A DNA stretch of 5,103 bases, taken from the NCBI GenBank assembly GCA_039812405.1, contig JBDIAL010000257.1, positions 1 to 5,103 on the forward strand, written 5' to 3'. The position numbers and the translations under genes are program-made. Below the pieces are notes generated by a model that saw only the letters and a program-made list of their open reading frames with translations, made no database searches and was not told the origin of the DNA. This stretch comes from Nostocoides sp039812405. GTDB taxonomy: Bacteria; Actinomycetota; Actinomycetes; Actinomycetales; Dermatophilaceae. Of this stretch, positions 1-5,103 are shown piece after piece; position 1 is the first letter of the stretch; every line of letters begins with the position of its first letter.

Positions 1-205
1 CGGCGCTGCGCCGCGGGGTCTCGCTGACGACGGCGACCGGCCGCGGGACGCCCCGGGCGAGCGCGCGCGCCGCCCGGTCCGCCCGACCGGTCCGGTACGC
101 CGCGTAGCCGACAGCGACGACGACCTGGAGCGCCAGAGCTACCGCGAAAAGGACCAATCCGCCCACAAGCCGCGATCGTAGGCGGCACGGGCACCCGGTG
201 ACCAC
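1..205 (-). CDS. Unrecognised N-terminal membrane-anchored protein, partial (runs off left edge)
   Basis: I do not recognise the family. Read on the minus strand from a GTG at 205, the frame is open to the window edge for 68 codons. It has a short basic N-terminus, one hydrophobic helix at about residues 14-37 (LVLFAVALALQVVVAVGYAAY), then an Arg/Ala-rich stretch, as in a membrane anchor with the basic side in the cytoplasm. Codons are strongly G/C-ending apart from a few in the helix. The start is unsure: GTG 205 and GTG 166 are both in frame and neither has a good Shine-Dalgarno. A GGGGAGG at 240-234 sits 7 nt before an in-frame CTG at 226. It lies downstream of, and in the same direction as, the holin-like gene. 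The exact antisense plus frame (2-181, ending TAG) is also open but encodes a charged, low-complexity peptide, so I prefer the minus reading. Confidence 0.42.
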   Translation of the reverse strand, partial: MVTGCPCRLRSRLVGGLVLFAVALALQVVVAVGYAAYRTGRADRAARALARGVPRPVAVVSETPRRSA

Positions 206-267
206 CGCAGGGCCGACCGTGACCAGAGCGTTGCCTCCCCCCGAGCCCTCACCGGGAACGACCCATC

Positions 268-669
268 TCAGTGACGGTGGTGGTCACGGCGCTCGGGCAG
301 GAGCATGTTGAGCAGGAGGGAGACGAGGGTGATGACGACGGCGGCGAAGATCGCGCTCCACCAGAAGTGGTCGATCGTGAAGTCGAGGCCGAGCGGAGCG
401 GCGATCCACTCGGTGATCTGGAGCATGAACGCGTTGACGACGAAGGTGAACAGGCCCAGCGTGAGGACGATGGCCGGGATCGACAGGATCGTCGCGACGG
501 GCTTGACGACGGCGTTGACGAGCCCGAAGATCGCCGCCACGACGACGATGGTGAGGATGCGCGTCGCCGGCCGGTCGGCGTTGTCGCCGAGGTGGACGCC
601 GCTCACGACGAGCGCGGCCACCCACAGCGCGACGGCGTTGACGCCCACCTTGACGAGGAAGCTCGACAT
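268..669 (-). CDS. Phage holin family / YvlD-type small membrane protein
   Basis: A 133-residue integral membrane protein of the PF04020 (phage_holin_4_2, YvlD-like) type, common on actinobacterial chromosomes. Despite the family name it is usually not in a prophage, and its role is not established. The N-terminus MSSFLVKVGVNAVALWVAALVV is typical. Four hydrophobic segments are visible at about residues 7-24, 38-58, 60-84 and 112-127. The conserved signatures are IFGLVNAVVKP in the middle and LTLGLFTFVVNAFML after it, then FTIDHFWW before the last helix. The tail is short, charged and His-rich (ERRDHHRH). The ATG at 669 is chosen because GGGAGG lies 8 nt upstream (683-678) and the family starts here; an in-frame extension up to 876 would run antisense through the thioesterase gene and shows no family similarity. 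No lysis, phage or integrase gene is nearby, so a phage role is not supported. Confidence 0.85.
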   Translation of the reverse strand: MSSFLVKVGVNAVALWVAALVVSGVHLGDNADRPATRILTIVVVAAIFGLVNAVVKPVATILSIPAIVLTLGLFTFVVNAFMLQITEWIAAPLGLDFTIDHFWWSAIFAAVVITLVSLLLNMLLPERRDHHRH

Positions 670-688
670 ACCGTGATCCTCCCACGGC
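667..688 (-). promoter_or_regulatory. Shine-Dalgarno of the holin-like gene presented in a hairpin loop
   Basis: On the minus strand, CCGTG (687-683) pairs with CACGG (675-671), leaving the 7-nt loop GGAGGAT that contains the Shine-Dalgarno core; a flanking G-U wobble (688 with 670) could extend the stem. The ATG follows immediately at 669. The ribosome binding site fixes the start of the 133-residue protein. Whether the small stem forms or regulates anything is unknown; a 5-6 bp GC-rich stem is marginal but plausible. Confidence 0.4.
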
Positions 689-720
689 TCGCCGACGGCG
701 GATCCGACCTCGCCCCGTGC

Positions 721-733
721 CAGACTGAGCCCC
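721..733 (+). promoter_or_regulatory. Possible -10 element for a leaderless paaI-type transcript
   Basis: CAGACT at 721-726 resembles the actinobacterial -10 consensus TANNNT at five of six relevant positions in spirit (A2 and T6 match, T1 does not) and lies 7 nt before the GTG start. The gene has no Shine-Dalgarno, so transcription starting at or next to the GTG would explain translation. No convincing -35 is visible. This is inference from spacing only. Confidence 0.25.
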
Positions 734-1135
734 GTGGCGGACCTCACCTTCGTGGAGCAGATGTGGGAGGACGACCAGGCGTCCCGGGCGCTCGGCATGG
801 AGGTGGTCGTCCTGGAGCCCGACCACGCCGTCGTCCGGATGCCGGTGACCTCCCGGATGGTCAACGGCCACGACATCTGCCACGGCGGCTACGTCTTCAC
901 CCTCGCCGACTCGACCTTCGCCCTCGTGTGCAACAGCCCGGGGCGGCTCACCGTCGCGGCCGGGGCGGACATCACCTTCGTCGCCGCCACCCACGAGGGG
1001 GACGTCCTCGTCGCGGAGGGCCGCATGCAGGCGGCATACGGCCGCAGCGGGCTGACCGACGTCACGGTGACGCGGGAGTCCGACGGGGCGCTCATCGCCG
1101 AGTTCCGCGGCCGGTCCCGCACCATCGCCCGCTGA
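734..1135 (+). CDS. paaI: PaaI-type hotdog-fold acyl-CoA thioesterase
   Basis: A 133-residue single-domain hotdog thioesterase resembling PaaI (hydroxyphenylacetyl-CoA thioesterase), a cytosolic enzyme that hydrolyses phenylacetyl-CoA-derived and related aryl-CoA esters and is thought to rescue trapped CoA during aromatic degradation. The signature is clear: NGHDICHGGYVFTLADSTFA at residues 44-63, with N44, the HGG at 50-52 and the acidic residue D59 matching the family's catalytic helix region. AAGADITF at 75-82 and YGRSGL near residue 100 are also typical, as is the N-terminal MWEDDQASRALGME. GTG at 734 is chosen because the family's N-terminus begins about here; there is no Shine-Dalgarno. 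No other phenylacetate catabolism genes lie in the window, so the substrate is inferred from family only; a general aryl- or acyl-CoA thioesterase remains possible. The stop is 43 nt before galE. Confidence 0.85.
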   Translation: MADLTFVEQMWEDDQASRALGMEVVVLEPDHAVVRMPVTSRMVNGHDICHGGYVFTLADSTFALVCNSPGRLTVAAGADITFVAATHEGDVLVAEGRMQAAYGRSGLTDVTVTRESDGALIAEFRGRSRTIAR

Positions 1136-1157
1136 CGCGCCGCACCCCGAGGGCGAG

Positions 1158-1178
1158 CCCACGGCATACGGTGGGGTC
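1158..1178 (+). promoter_or_regulatory. Probable leaderless promoter of galE (-10 TACGGT)
   Basis: TACGGT at 1167-1172 fits TANNNT, the actinobacterial -10, and ends 6 nt before the galE ATG at 1179. Transcription would then begin at or just before the A of the ATG. There is no properly spaced Shine-Dalgarno: the GGGG at 1173-1176 is only 2 nt from the ATG. A small dyad, CCCAC (1158-1162) and GTGGG (1171-1175), brackets the -10 and could be chance or a regulator site. I cannot see a good -35. Confidence 0.45.
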
Positions 1179-2201
1179 ATGCGCGTCCTCGTCTCCGGCG
1201 GTGCCGGGTACATCGGGTCCCACACCGTCCTGCGACTCCTCGCCGCGGGCCACGACGTCGTCATCGTCGACGACTTCGCCAACTCCAAGCCGACCGTCCT
1301 CAACCGGATCGAGGCCCTGGCCGGCCGGCCCGTCCCGCTCCACGCCTTCGACCTCACCGACCGCGACAAGACCGAGCACCTGTTCGCCGAGGAGTCCTTC
1401 GACGCCGTCGTCCACTTCGCCGGGCTCAAGGCCGTCGGGGAGAGCGTGACCAAGCCGCTGGAGTACTACGAGAACAACCTCGACTCGACGATCTCCCTCG
1501 TCCGCGCCATGCGCCGCCACGGGGTGGGCACGCTCGTCTTCTCCTCCAGCGCGACGGTCTACGGCGACCACGCCCCCGTGCCCTACCAGGAGGACTACCG
1601 GCCCCTGGAGGCCGCGAGCCCCTACGGCCGCACCAAGGTGATGAACGAGCACATCCTCACCGACGTCGCCCACGCGACCGAGGGCATGCACGTCGGCCTC
1701 CTGCGCTACTTCAACCCGGTCGGGGCCCACCCGAGCGGGCGGCTCGGCGAGGACCCCCAGGGCATCCCCAACAACCTCATGCCGTACATCGCCCAGGTCG
1801 CCGTCGGGCGGCGCGACCGGCTCGTCGTCTTCGGCGACGACTACCCGACGGCCGACGGCACGTGCGAGCGCGACTACATCCACGTCGAGGACCTCGCGGC
1901 CGGTCACGTCGCCGCCGTCGAGCGGGTCGCCGCGCTCGACGAGCCGGTCCGGGCGTGGAACCTCGGGACGGGTCAGGGCACGAGCGTCCTGCAGATGCTC
2001 CACGCCTTCGAGCGGGCCGTGGGCCACGAGCTGCCCCACGAGATCGGCCCGCGCCGGCCGGGGGACCTGCCCGCCTACTGGGCCGACCCGACCCGCGCCC
2101 ACGAGGAGCTCGGCTGGCGCGCCGAGAAGACGATCGAGGACATGTGCGCCGACACCTGGCGCTGGCAGAGCGAGAACCCGCAGGGCTACCCGGACGCCTG
2201 A
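1179..2201 (+). CDS. galE: UDP-glucose 4-epimerase
   Basis: A 340-residue cytosolic NAD-dependent epimerase that interconverts UDP-galactose and UDP-glucose in the Leloir pathway and supplies UDP-galactose for glycan synthesis. It is an extended short-chain dehydrogenase. The Rossmann motif G7-x-x-G10-x-x-G13 (GGAGYIGSH) opens the protein, with D31/D32 ending the second strand to bind NAD ribose. FAGLKAVGES is at 80-89. The catalytic set is S124, Y149 and K153 (SPYGRTK). RYFNPVGAHPSG (176-187) and GTCERDYIHVEDLA (227-240) shape the sugar-nucleotide site. Length and the ending DTWRWQSENPQGYPD closely match E. coli GalE (338 residues). Y300 in LPAYWAD aligns with E. coli Y299, the gate residue whose bulk excludes N-acetylated sugars, so Glc/Gal activity rather than GlcNAc/GalNAc is expected. 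No galT or galK is beside it. Identity is secure; other sugar epimerases are unlikely given full-length similarity. Confidence 0.95.
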   Translation: MRVLVSGGAGYIGSHTVLRLLAAGHDVVIVDDFANSKPTVLNRIEALAGRPVPLHAFDLTDRDKTEHLFAEESFDAVVHFAGLKAVGESVTKPLEYYENNLDSTISLVRAMRRHGVGTLVFSSSATVYGDHAPVPYQEDYRPLEAASPYGRTKVMNEHILTDVAHATEGMHVGLLRYFNPVGAHPSGRLGEDPQGIPNNLMPYIAQVAVGRRDRLVVFGDDYPTADGTCERDYIHVEDLAAGHVAAVERVAALDEPVRAWNLGTGQGTSVLQMLHAFERAVGHELPHEIGPRRPGDLPAYWADPTRAHEELGWRAEKTIEDMCADTWRWQSENPQGYPDA

Positions 2202-2209
2202 CCGGGCGC

Positions 2210-2247
2210 GAATCCGCCCGTATGCGACAGGTCGCCCGGGCGGATTC
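2210..2247 (+). terminator. Nested hairpin after galE, probable terminator without U-tract
   Basis: GAATCCGCCCG (2210-2220) is perfectly complementary to CGGGCGGATTC (2237-2247), an 11-bp GC-rich stem starting 9 nt after the galE stop. Inside the 16-nt loop, GCGA (2224-2227) pairs with TCGC (2232-2235) around CAGG, making a second short stem. No T-run follows; the downstream sequence is C-rich. Such U-less hairpins are frequently proposed as terminators in high-GC actinobacteria. It separates galE from the cyd operon, so termination is the simplest role, though a 5' regulatory structure or protein site cannot be excluded. Confidence 0.6.
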
Positions 2248-2278
2248 CCCACCCCGCACCCACCCGGTCCCCGTTCCC

Positions 2279-2295
2279 TACTACCCGGCGTAGTA
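2279..2295. promoter_or_regulatory. Operator-like dyad upstream of cydA
   Basis: TACTAC (2279-2284) and GTAGTA (2290-2295) form a perfect 6-bp inverted repeat separated by 5 bp (CCGGC). The right half-site overlaps the predicted -10 (TAGTAT, 2291-2296), the position expected of a repressor operator. These half-sites resemble those bound by BlaI/MecI/CopY-family winged-helix repressors as I recall them; no such regulator is encoded in the window, so the binder is unknown. It stands out as an A/T-containing symmetrical island in otherwise GC-rich sequence. Confidence 0.5.
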
Positions 2296-2296
2296 T
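2291..2296 (+). promoter_or_regulatory. Predicted -10 of the cydABD promoter (TAGTAT)
   Basis: TAGTAT matches TANNNT and would start transcription around 2302-2304, giving a leader of about 40 nt before the cydA ATG. A 17-bp spacer upstream points to TCCCCG at 2268-2273, a poor -35, so activation or an alternative sigma factor may be needed. I saw no Rex-like (TTGTGA...TCACAA) or CRP-like (TGTGA...TCACA) site in 2248-2342. Confidence 0.45.
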
Positions 2297-2342
2297 CCCA
2301 GGTGTTCGGTCCTACCCGCCGTCAGATCCACGGAGAGCCCCG

Positions 2343-3797
2343 ATGGACGCACTCGACCTCGCCCGGTGGCAGTTCGCCGTCACCACGGTCTACCACTTCC
2401 TCTTCGTCCCGATCTCGATCGGACTGTCCGCCGTCACCGCGTGGTACCACGTCGGCTGGGTCCGGACCCGCTCCGAGGACAGCCTGCGGCTCGCCAAGTT
2501 CTTCGGGAAGCTGTTCACCATCAACTTCGCCCTCGGGCTGGTCACCGGCATCGTCCAGGAGTTCCAGTTCGGGATGAACTGGTCGGCCTACAGCCGGTTC
2601 GTCGGGGACATCTTCGGGGCGCCGCTCGCCTTCGAGGCGCTCCTCGCCTTCTTCCTCGAGTCGACGTTCCTCGGCCTGTGGATCTTCGGCTGGGGCAAGC
2701 TGCCGGAGCGGCTGCACGCCTCGCTCATGTGGATCGTCCACGTCGGGACGCTGCTGTCGGCCTACTTCATCCTCGCGGCGAACTCCTTCATGCAGCACCC
2801 CGTCGGCTACCGGTTCAACCCGCGGACGGGCCGCGCCGAGATGAGCGACTTCATCGCCGTCCTCACGAACAAGGTGCAGCTCGTCACCTTCCCCCACGTC
2901 ATCTTCTCGGCCTACATGGTCGCCGGGGGCATGGTCCTCGGCGTCTCCCTCTACCTCGTGCGCAAGCACGCCGACGGCCCCGACCACGGGCTGTACCGCC
3001 GCGCCGTGAAGAACGGCGCCGTCCTCACCCTCGTCGCGTCGCTCTTCGTCTGCGTGACCGGCGACGCCCAGGGCAAGATCATGACCGAGGTCCAGCCGAT
3101 GAAGATGGCCGCGGCCGAGGCGCTCTACGAGACCTCGCAGCCGGCATCCTTCTCGATCTTCACGATCGGCTCGCTCAACGGCCAGGAGGAGGTCTTCTCC
3201 CTCCGCATCCCCCGGCTGCTCTCCTTCCTCGCGACGGGCAGCTTCAACGGCAAGGTCGAGGGCATCAACCAGCTCAAGCCGCAGGAGGCGGCCCTCGCGC
3301 AGAAGGTGACCGAGCGCTACGGCCCCGAGGTCGGCGCCCTCGTCTACGACAAGACCTACACCCCCTACATCCCGCTGACCTACTGGTCCTTCCGGCTCAT
3401 GATGGGGATGGGCTTCCTCCTCATGGCGTTCGCCGTCGCCGTCCTCTGGGCCCTGCGCAAGGGCGGGACACCCCGGTCCCGGTGGTGGACCTGGGTCGCC
3501 GTCCTCGCCCCCCTCGCCCCGGTCTTCGCCATGTCGTTCGGCTGGATCTTCACCGAGGCGGGCCGCCAGCCGTGGATCGTCTACGGCCTCATGACGACCC
3601 AGGCGGGGGTCTCCCCCACGGTCTCGGGCCTGACCGTCGGCACCTCCCTCACCGTCTACACGCTCCTGTATGCCGTGCTCATGGTCATCGAGGTCAAGCT
3701 CTACCTCACCTACGTCAGGCGGGGCGCGGAGCCCTTCAGCCCACCCCCCACCCCGAGCGACGCCGACGACGACGCCCCGCTCCAGTTCGCCTACTGA
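2343..3797 (+). CDS. cydA: Cytochrome bd quinol oxidase subunit I (short Q-loop type)
   Basis: The 484-residue haem-bearing subunit of cytochrome bd, an inner-membrane oxidase that oxidises quinol and reduces O2 to water. Nine helices fit, with centres near residues 24, 62, 105, 137, 194, 231, 359, 393 and 446. Haem ligands are visible: H18 (YHFLFVP), the b595 or d-haem ligand equivalent to E. coli H19; H185 (FPHVIFSAY) and M353 (FRLMMGMGF) for haem b558. E98 and E106 in FGAPLAFEALLAFFLEST are the conserved acidic pair. GRQPW (407-411) and the quinol-loop start (GDAQGK then VQPMKMAAAEA, 240-260) are intact. E. coli CydA is 522 residues; the shortfall lies in the C-terminal Q-loop, marking the short form usual in actinobacteria and Firmicutes. 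GGAG (2332-2335) lies 7 nt before the ATG. The first gene of the operon, 24 nt before cydB. The tail after residue 460 is Pro/Asp-rich and cytoplasmic or peripheral. Confidence 0.96.
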   Translation: MDALDLARWQFAVTTVYHFLFVPISIGLSAVTAWYHVGWVRTRSEDSLRLAKFFGKLFTINFALGLVTGIVQEFQFGMNWSAYSRFVGDIFGAPLAFEALLAFFLESTFLGLWIFGWGKLPERLHASLMWIVHVGTLLSAYFILAANSFMQHPVGYRFNPRTGRAEMSDFIAVLTNKVQLVTFPHVIFSAYMVAGGMVLGVSLYLVRKHADGPDHGLYRRAVKNGAVLTLVASLFVCVTGDAQGKIMTEVQPMKMAAAEALYETSQPASFSIFTIGSLNGQEEVFSLRIPRLLSFLATGSFNGKVEGINQLKPQEAALAQKVTERYGPEVGALVYDKTYTPYIPLTYWSFRLMMGMGFLLMAFAVAVLWALRKGGTPRSRWWTWVAVLAPLAPVFAMSFGWIFTEAGRQPWIVYGLMTTQAGVSPTVSGLTVGTSLTVYTLLYAVLMVIEVKLYLTYVRRGAEPFSPPPTPSDADDDAPLQFAY

Positions 3798-3821
3798 GCG
3801 GCCCCGAGAGGACACCACGCC

Positions 3822-4850
3822 ATGGATCTGCAGCTCGTCTGGTTCGTGCTCATCGGGGTCCTGTGGACCGCCTACCTGGTCCTCGAGGGCTTCGACTTCG
3901 GCGTCGGCATGCTCCTGCCGATCCTCGGCCCGGGCCGTGACGCCGACGACACCGAGCGGCGCAAGCGCGTCATGCTCACGAGCATCGGCCCGTTCTGGGA
4001 CGGCAACGAGGTCTGGCTGCTCACCGCGGGCGGCGCGACCTTCGCCGCCTTCCCCGAGTGGTACGCCACGATGTTCAGCGCGATGTACCTCGCCCTGCTC
4101 CTCGTCCTCGTCGCCCTCATCGTGCGCAACATGGGCCTGGACTACCGCGGCAAGCGGGACAACGACCGCTGGCGCCGGGGGTGGGACGCGACGATCGTCG
4201 GGGGCTCGACCCTCGCCCCGTTCCTCGTCGGCGTCGCCCTGACCAACCTCGTCCGCGGGCTGCCCATCGACTCCCACCTCGAGTTCACGGGCAGCCTGCT
4301 CACCCTCCTCAACCCGTTCAGCCTGCTCGGGGGGCTCACCGTCGTCGCCCTCTCCCTCACCCACGGCGCGATCTTCCTCACCCTGAAGACCGACGGCCCG
4401 ATCCGGGCCGAGGCCCGGGCGCTCGCGGTCCGGCTCGGCGTCGTCGCGGCCGTCCTCGGCCTCGTCCTGCTCGTCTGGCTCAACGCCGCCTACGGCACGG
4501 GCGCCAGCTGGGTCGCCTCGGTCGTCGCCGTCGCGTGCCTGCTCACCGGGCTGTGGGCCAACCTCGCCGGCCGGGAGCGGCTCGCCTTCCTCGGCACCGC
4601 CCTCACCTTCGCCATGGTCGTCGTGACCTACTTCCTCAGCCTGTGGCCCGACGTCATCCCGACGACGCTCGCGGGCGGCACGTCGCTGACGGTCCACAAC
4701 GCGTCGAGCTCGGAGCTGACCCTCAAGATCATGACCGGCGCGGCCCTCGTCATGACCCCCGTCATCCTCATCTACACGGCGTGGACGTACTGGGTGTTCC
4801 GCAAGCGGATCGCCGTCCACCACATCCCCGACCCCGTCGCGGTGCGCTGA
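3822..4850 (+). CDS. cydB: Cytochrome bd quinol oxidase subunit II
   Basis: The 342-residue partner of CydA in cytochrome bd; it binds no b-type haem of its own in the known enzymes but forms the heterodimer core and contributes to proton supply. Family motifs are clear: LEGFDFGVGM at residues 21-30, then IGPFWDGNEVWLLTAGGATFAAFPEWYATMFSAMY from residue 55, the most conserved part of CydB. NPFSLLGGL near 164 and VHNASSSELTLKIMT near 291 are also typical. About eight or nine hydrophobic helices are spread over the length, ending with a basic RKR at 327-329 and a short soluble tail. Length is near the family norm (E. coli 379; actinobacterial forms are shorter). The Shine-Dalgarno GAGAGGA (3806-3812) lies 9 nt before the ATG. 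The gap to cydA is 24 nt and to cydD 13 nt, so the three are surely co-transcribed. No small cydX-like ORF sits between them. Confidence 0.96.
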   Translation: MDLQLVWFVLIGVLWTAYLVLEGFDFGVGMLLPILGPGRDADDTERRKRVMLTSIGPFWDGNEVWLLTAGGATFAAFPEWYATMFSAMYLALLLVLVALIVRNMGLDYRGKRDNDRWRRGWDATIVGGSTLAPFLVGVALTNLVRGLPIDSHLEFTGSLLTLLNPFSLLGGLTVVALSLTHGAIFLTLKTDGPIRAEARALAVRLGVVAAVLGLVLLVWLNAAYGTGASWVASVVAVACLLTGLWANLAGRERLAFLGTALTFAMVVVTYFLSLWPDVIPTTLAGGTSLTVHNASSSELTLKIMTGAALVMTPVILIYTAWTYWVFRKRIAVHHIPDPVAVR

Positions 4851-4863
4851 GACGGCATCCGCC

Positions 4864-5103
4864 ATGCGCCCCTTCGACCCGCGGCTCCCGGCGACCGTCC
4901 CCTCGGTGCGACGGCCGGTCGCCGTGCTCGCCGTGGTCGGCGTCGGGTCGGGAGTCGCGACGATCGCGACGGCGTTCGCCCTGGCGGCCACCGTCGTCGA
5001 GGTGGTCCACGACCGCCGGCTCGGGCCCGCGGCCTGGTGGCTCGTCGGGCTCTTCGCGGCCCGCGGGGTCCTCGGCTGGGTCGGCGAGCGGGTCGCGGCC
5101 TGG
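4864..5103 (+). CDS. cydD: CydD, ABC exporter for cytochrome bd assembly, N-terminal part (runs off right edge)
   Basis: The first 80 codons, open to the edge, of a protein that begins MRPFDPRLP, a start typical of actinobacterial CydD. In E. coli the CydDC heterodimeric ABC transporter moves reduced thiols or haem-related cargo across the membrane and is needed to assemble cytochrome bd. Seen here are a basic N-terminus, a first hydrophobic helix at about 18-42 and a second at about 58-73 (WWLVGLFAARGVLGWVGERVAA), the start of a type-1 ABC transmembrane domain; the ATPase domain lies outside the window. Assignment rests on position, 13 nt after cydB, plus this N-terminus. Whether it is separate cydD, as in mycobacteria, or a fused cydDC, as in some streptomycetes, cannot be told. 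No strong Shine-Dalgarno precedes the ATG, so coupling to cydB translation is likely. Confidence 0.82.
   Translation, partial: MRPFDPRLPATVPSVRRPVAVLAVVGVGSGVATIATAFALAATVVEVVHDRRLGPAAWWLVGLFAARGVLGWVGERVAAW

Noticed and set aside
2..181. Plus-strand open frame ending in TAG at 179-181, possible C-terminus of a gene entering from the left
   Set aside because: Charged low-complexity translation without motifs; the codon-aligned antisense reading gives a clean membrane helix. Not excluded without more sequence.
268..669. Holin-family gene as evidence of a prophage
   Set aside because: PF04020-type proteins are widespread chromosomal membrane proteins and no phage gene, attachment repeat or composition change is seen nearby.
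670..876. N-terminal extension of the holin-like protein to an ATG at 876
   Set aside because: It runs antisense through the thioesterase gene, has no hydrophobic family sequence, and a good Shine-Dalgarno sits before the ATG at 669.
1144..1177. ACCCC/GGGGT inverted repeat before galE as a terminator for the thioesterase gene
   Set aside because: Only five pairs with a loop of more than 20 nt; too weak and probably chance in this composition.
271..1453. Long open frames on both strands overlapping the holin-like gene, the thioesterase gene and the start of galE
   Set aside because: They are shadow frames: charged, repetitive translations, no motifs, and they overlap genes with clear family signatures.
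2248..2342. Rex or CRP binding site upstream of cydA
   Set aside because: No TTGTGA/TCACAA or TGTGA-N6-TCACA arrangement is present; only the TACTAC/GTAGTA dyad stands out.
2322..4991. An 889-codon open frame on the minus strand antisense to cydA, cydB and cydD
   Set aside because: It is a by-product of high GC at third codon positions; its translation is Asp/Glu/Gly/Arg/Val-rich low-complexity sequence without domains, while the plus strand encodes unmistakable Cyd proteins.

Overview
The window is a GC-rich stretch (clearly above 65% G+C, with nearly every codon ending in G or C) from what is most likely a high-GC actinobacterium. The gene forms (E. coli-length GalE, short-Q-loop CydA, cydA-cydB-cydD order, PF04020-type membrane protein, frequent GTG start or absent Shine-Dalgarno) fit Actinomycetota. 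A Micrococcales relative is my guess, not something the sequence proves.

Layout, left to right. Positions 1-205 hold the probable N-terminal part of an unrecognised minus-strand membrane-anchored protein that runs off the left edge. Positions 268-669 (minus) encode a small four-helix membrane protein of the phage-holin-4_2/YvlD family. A 64-bp divergent gap separates it from a PaaI-type hotdog thioesterase (734-1135, plus), followed by a UDP-glucose 4-epimerase galE (1179-2201, plus). The 141-bp gap 2202-2342 carries a strong nested hairpin just after galE and then the promoter of the next operon. That operon is cydA (2343-3797), cydB (3822-4850) and the first 80 codons of cydD (4864 to the right edge), closely spaced and on one strand.

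Function. CydA and CydB are the two main subunits of cytochrome bd quinol oxidase, a high-affinity terminal oxidase. CydD begins the ABC exporter (with CydC, presumably beyond the edge, or as a CydDC fusion) needed for its assembly. GalE interconverts UDP-glucose and UDP-galactose for galactose use and envelope glycans. PaaI-type thioesterases hydrolyse aryl-CoA esters. These upstream genes have no evident functional link to the cyd operon.

The most interesting signal is regulatory: a TACTAC-N5-GTAGTA dyad overlapping a good -10 hexamer (TAGTAT) upstream of cydA, which looks like a repressor operator. Both paaI and galE lack a usable Shine-Dalgarno and have -10-like hexamers 6-7 nt before their start codons, suggesting leaderless mRNAs. 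I see no mobile element, CRISPR array, RNA gene or unknown multi-gene system; most of the window is conserved housekeeping content.
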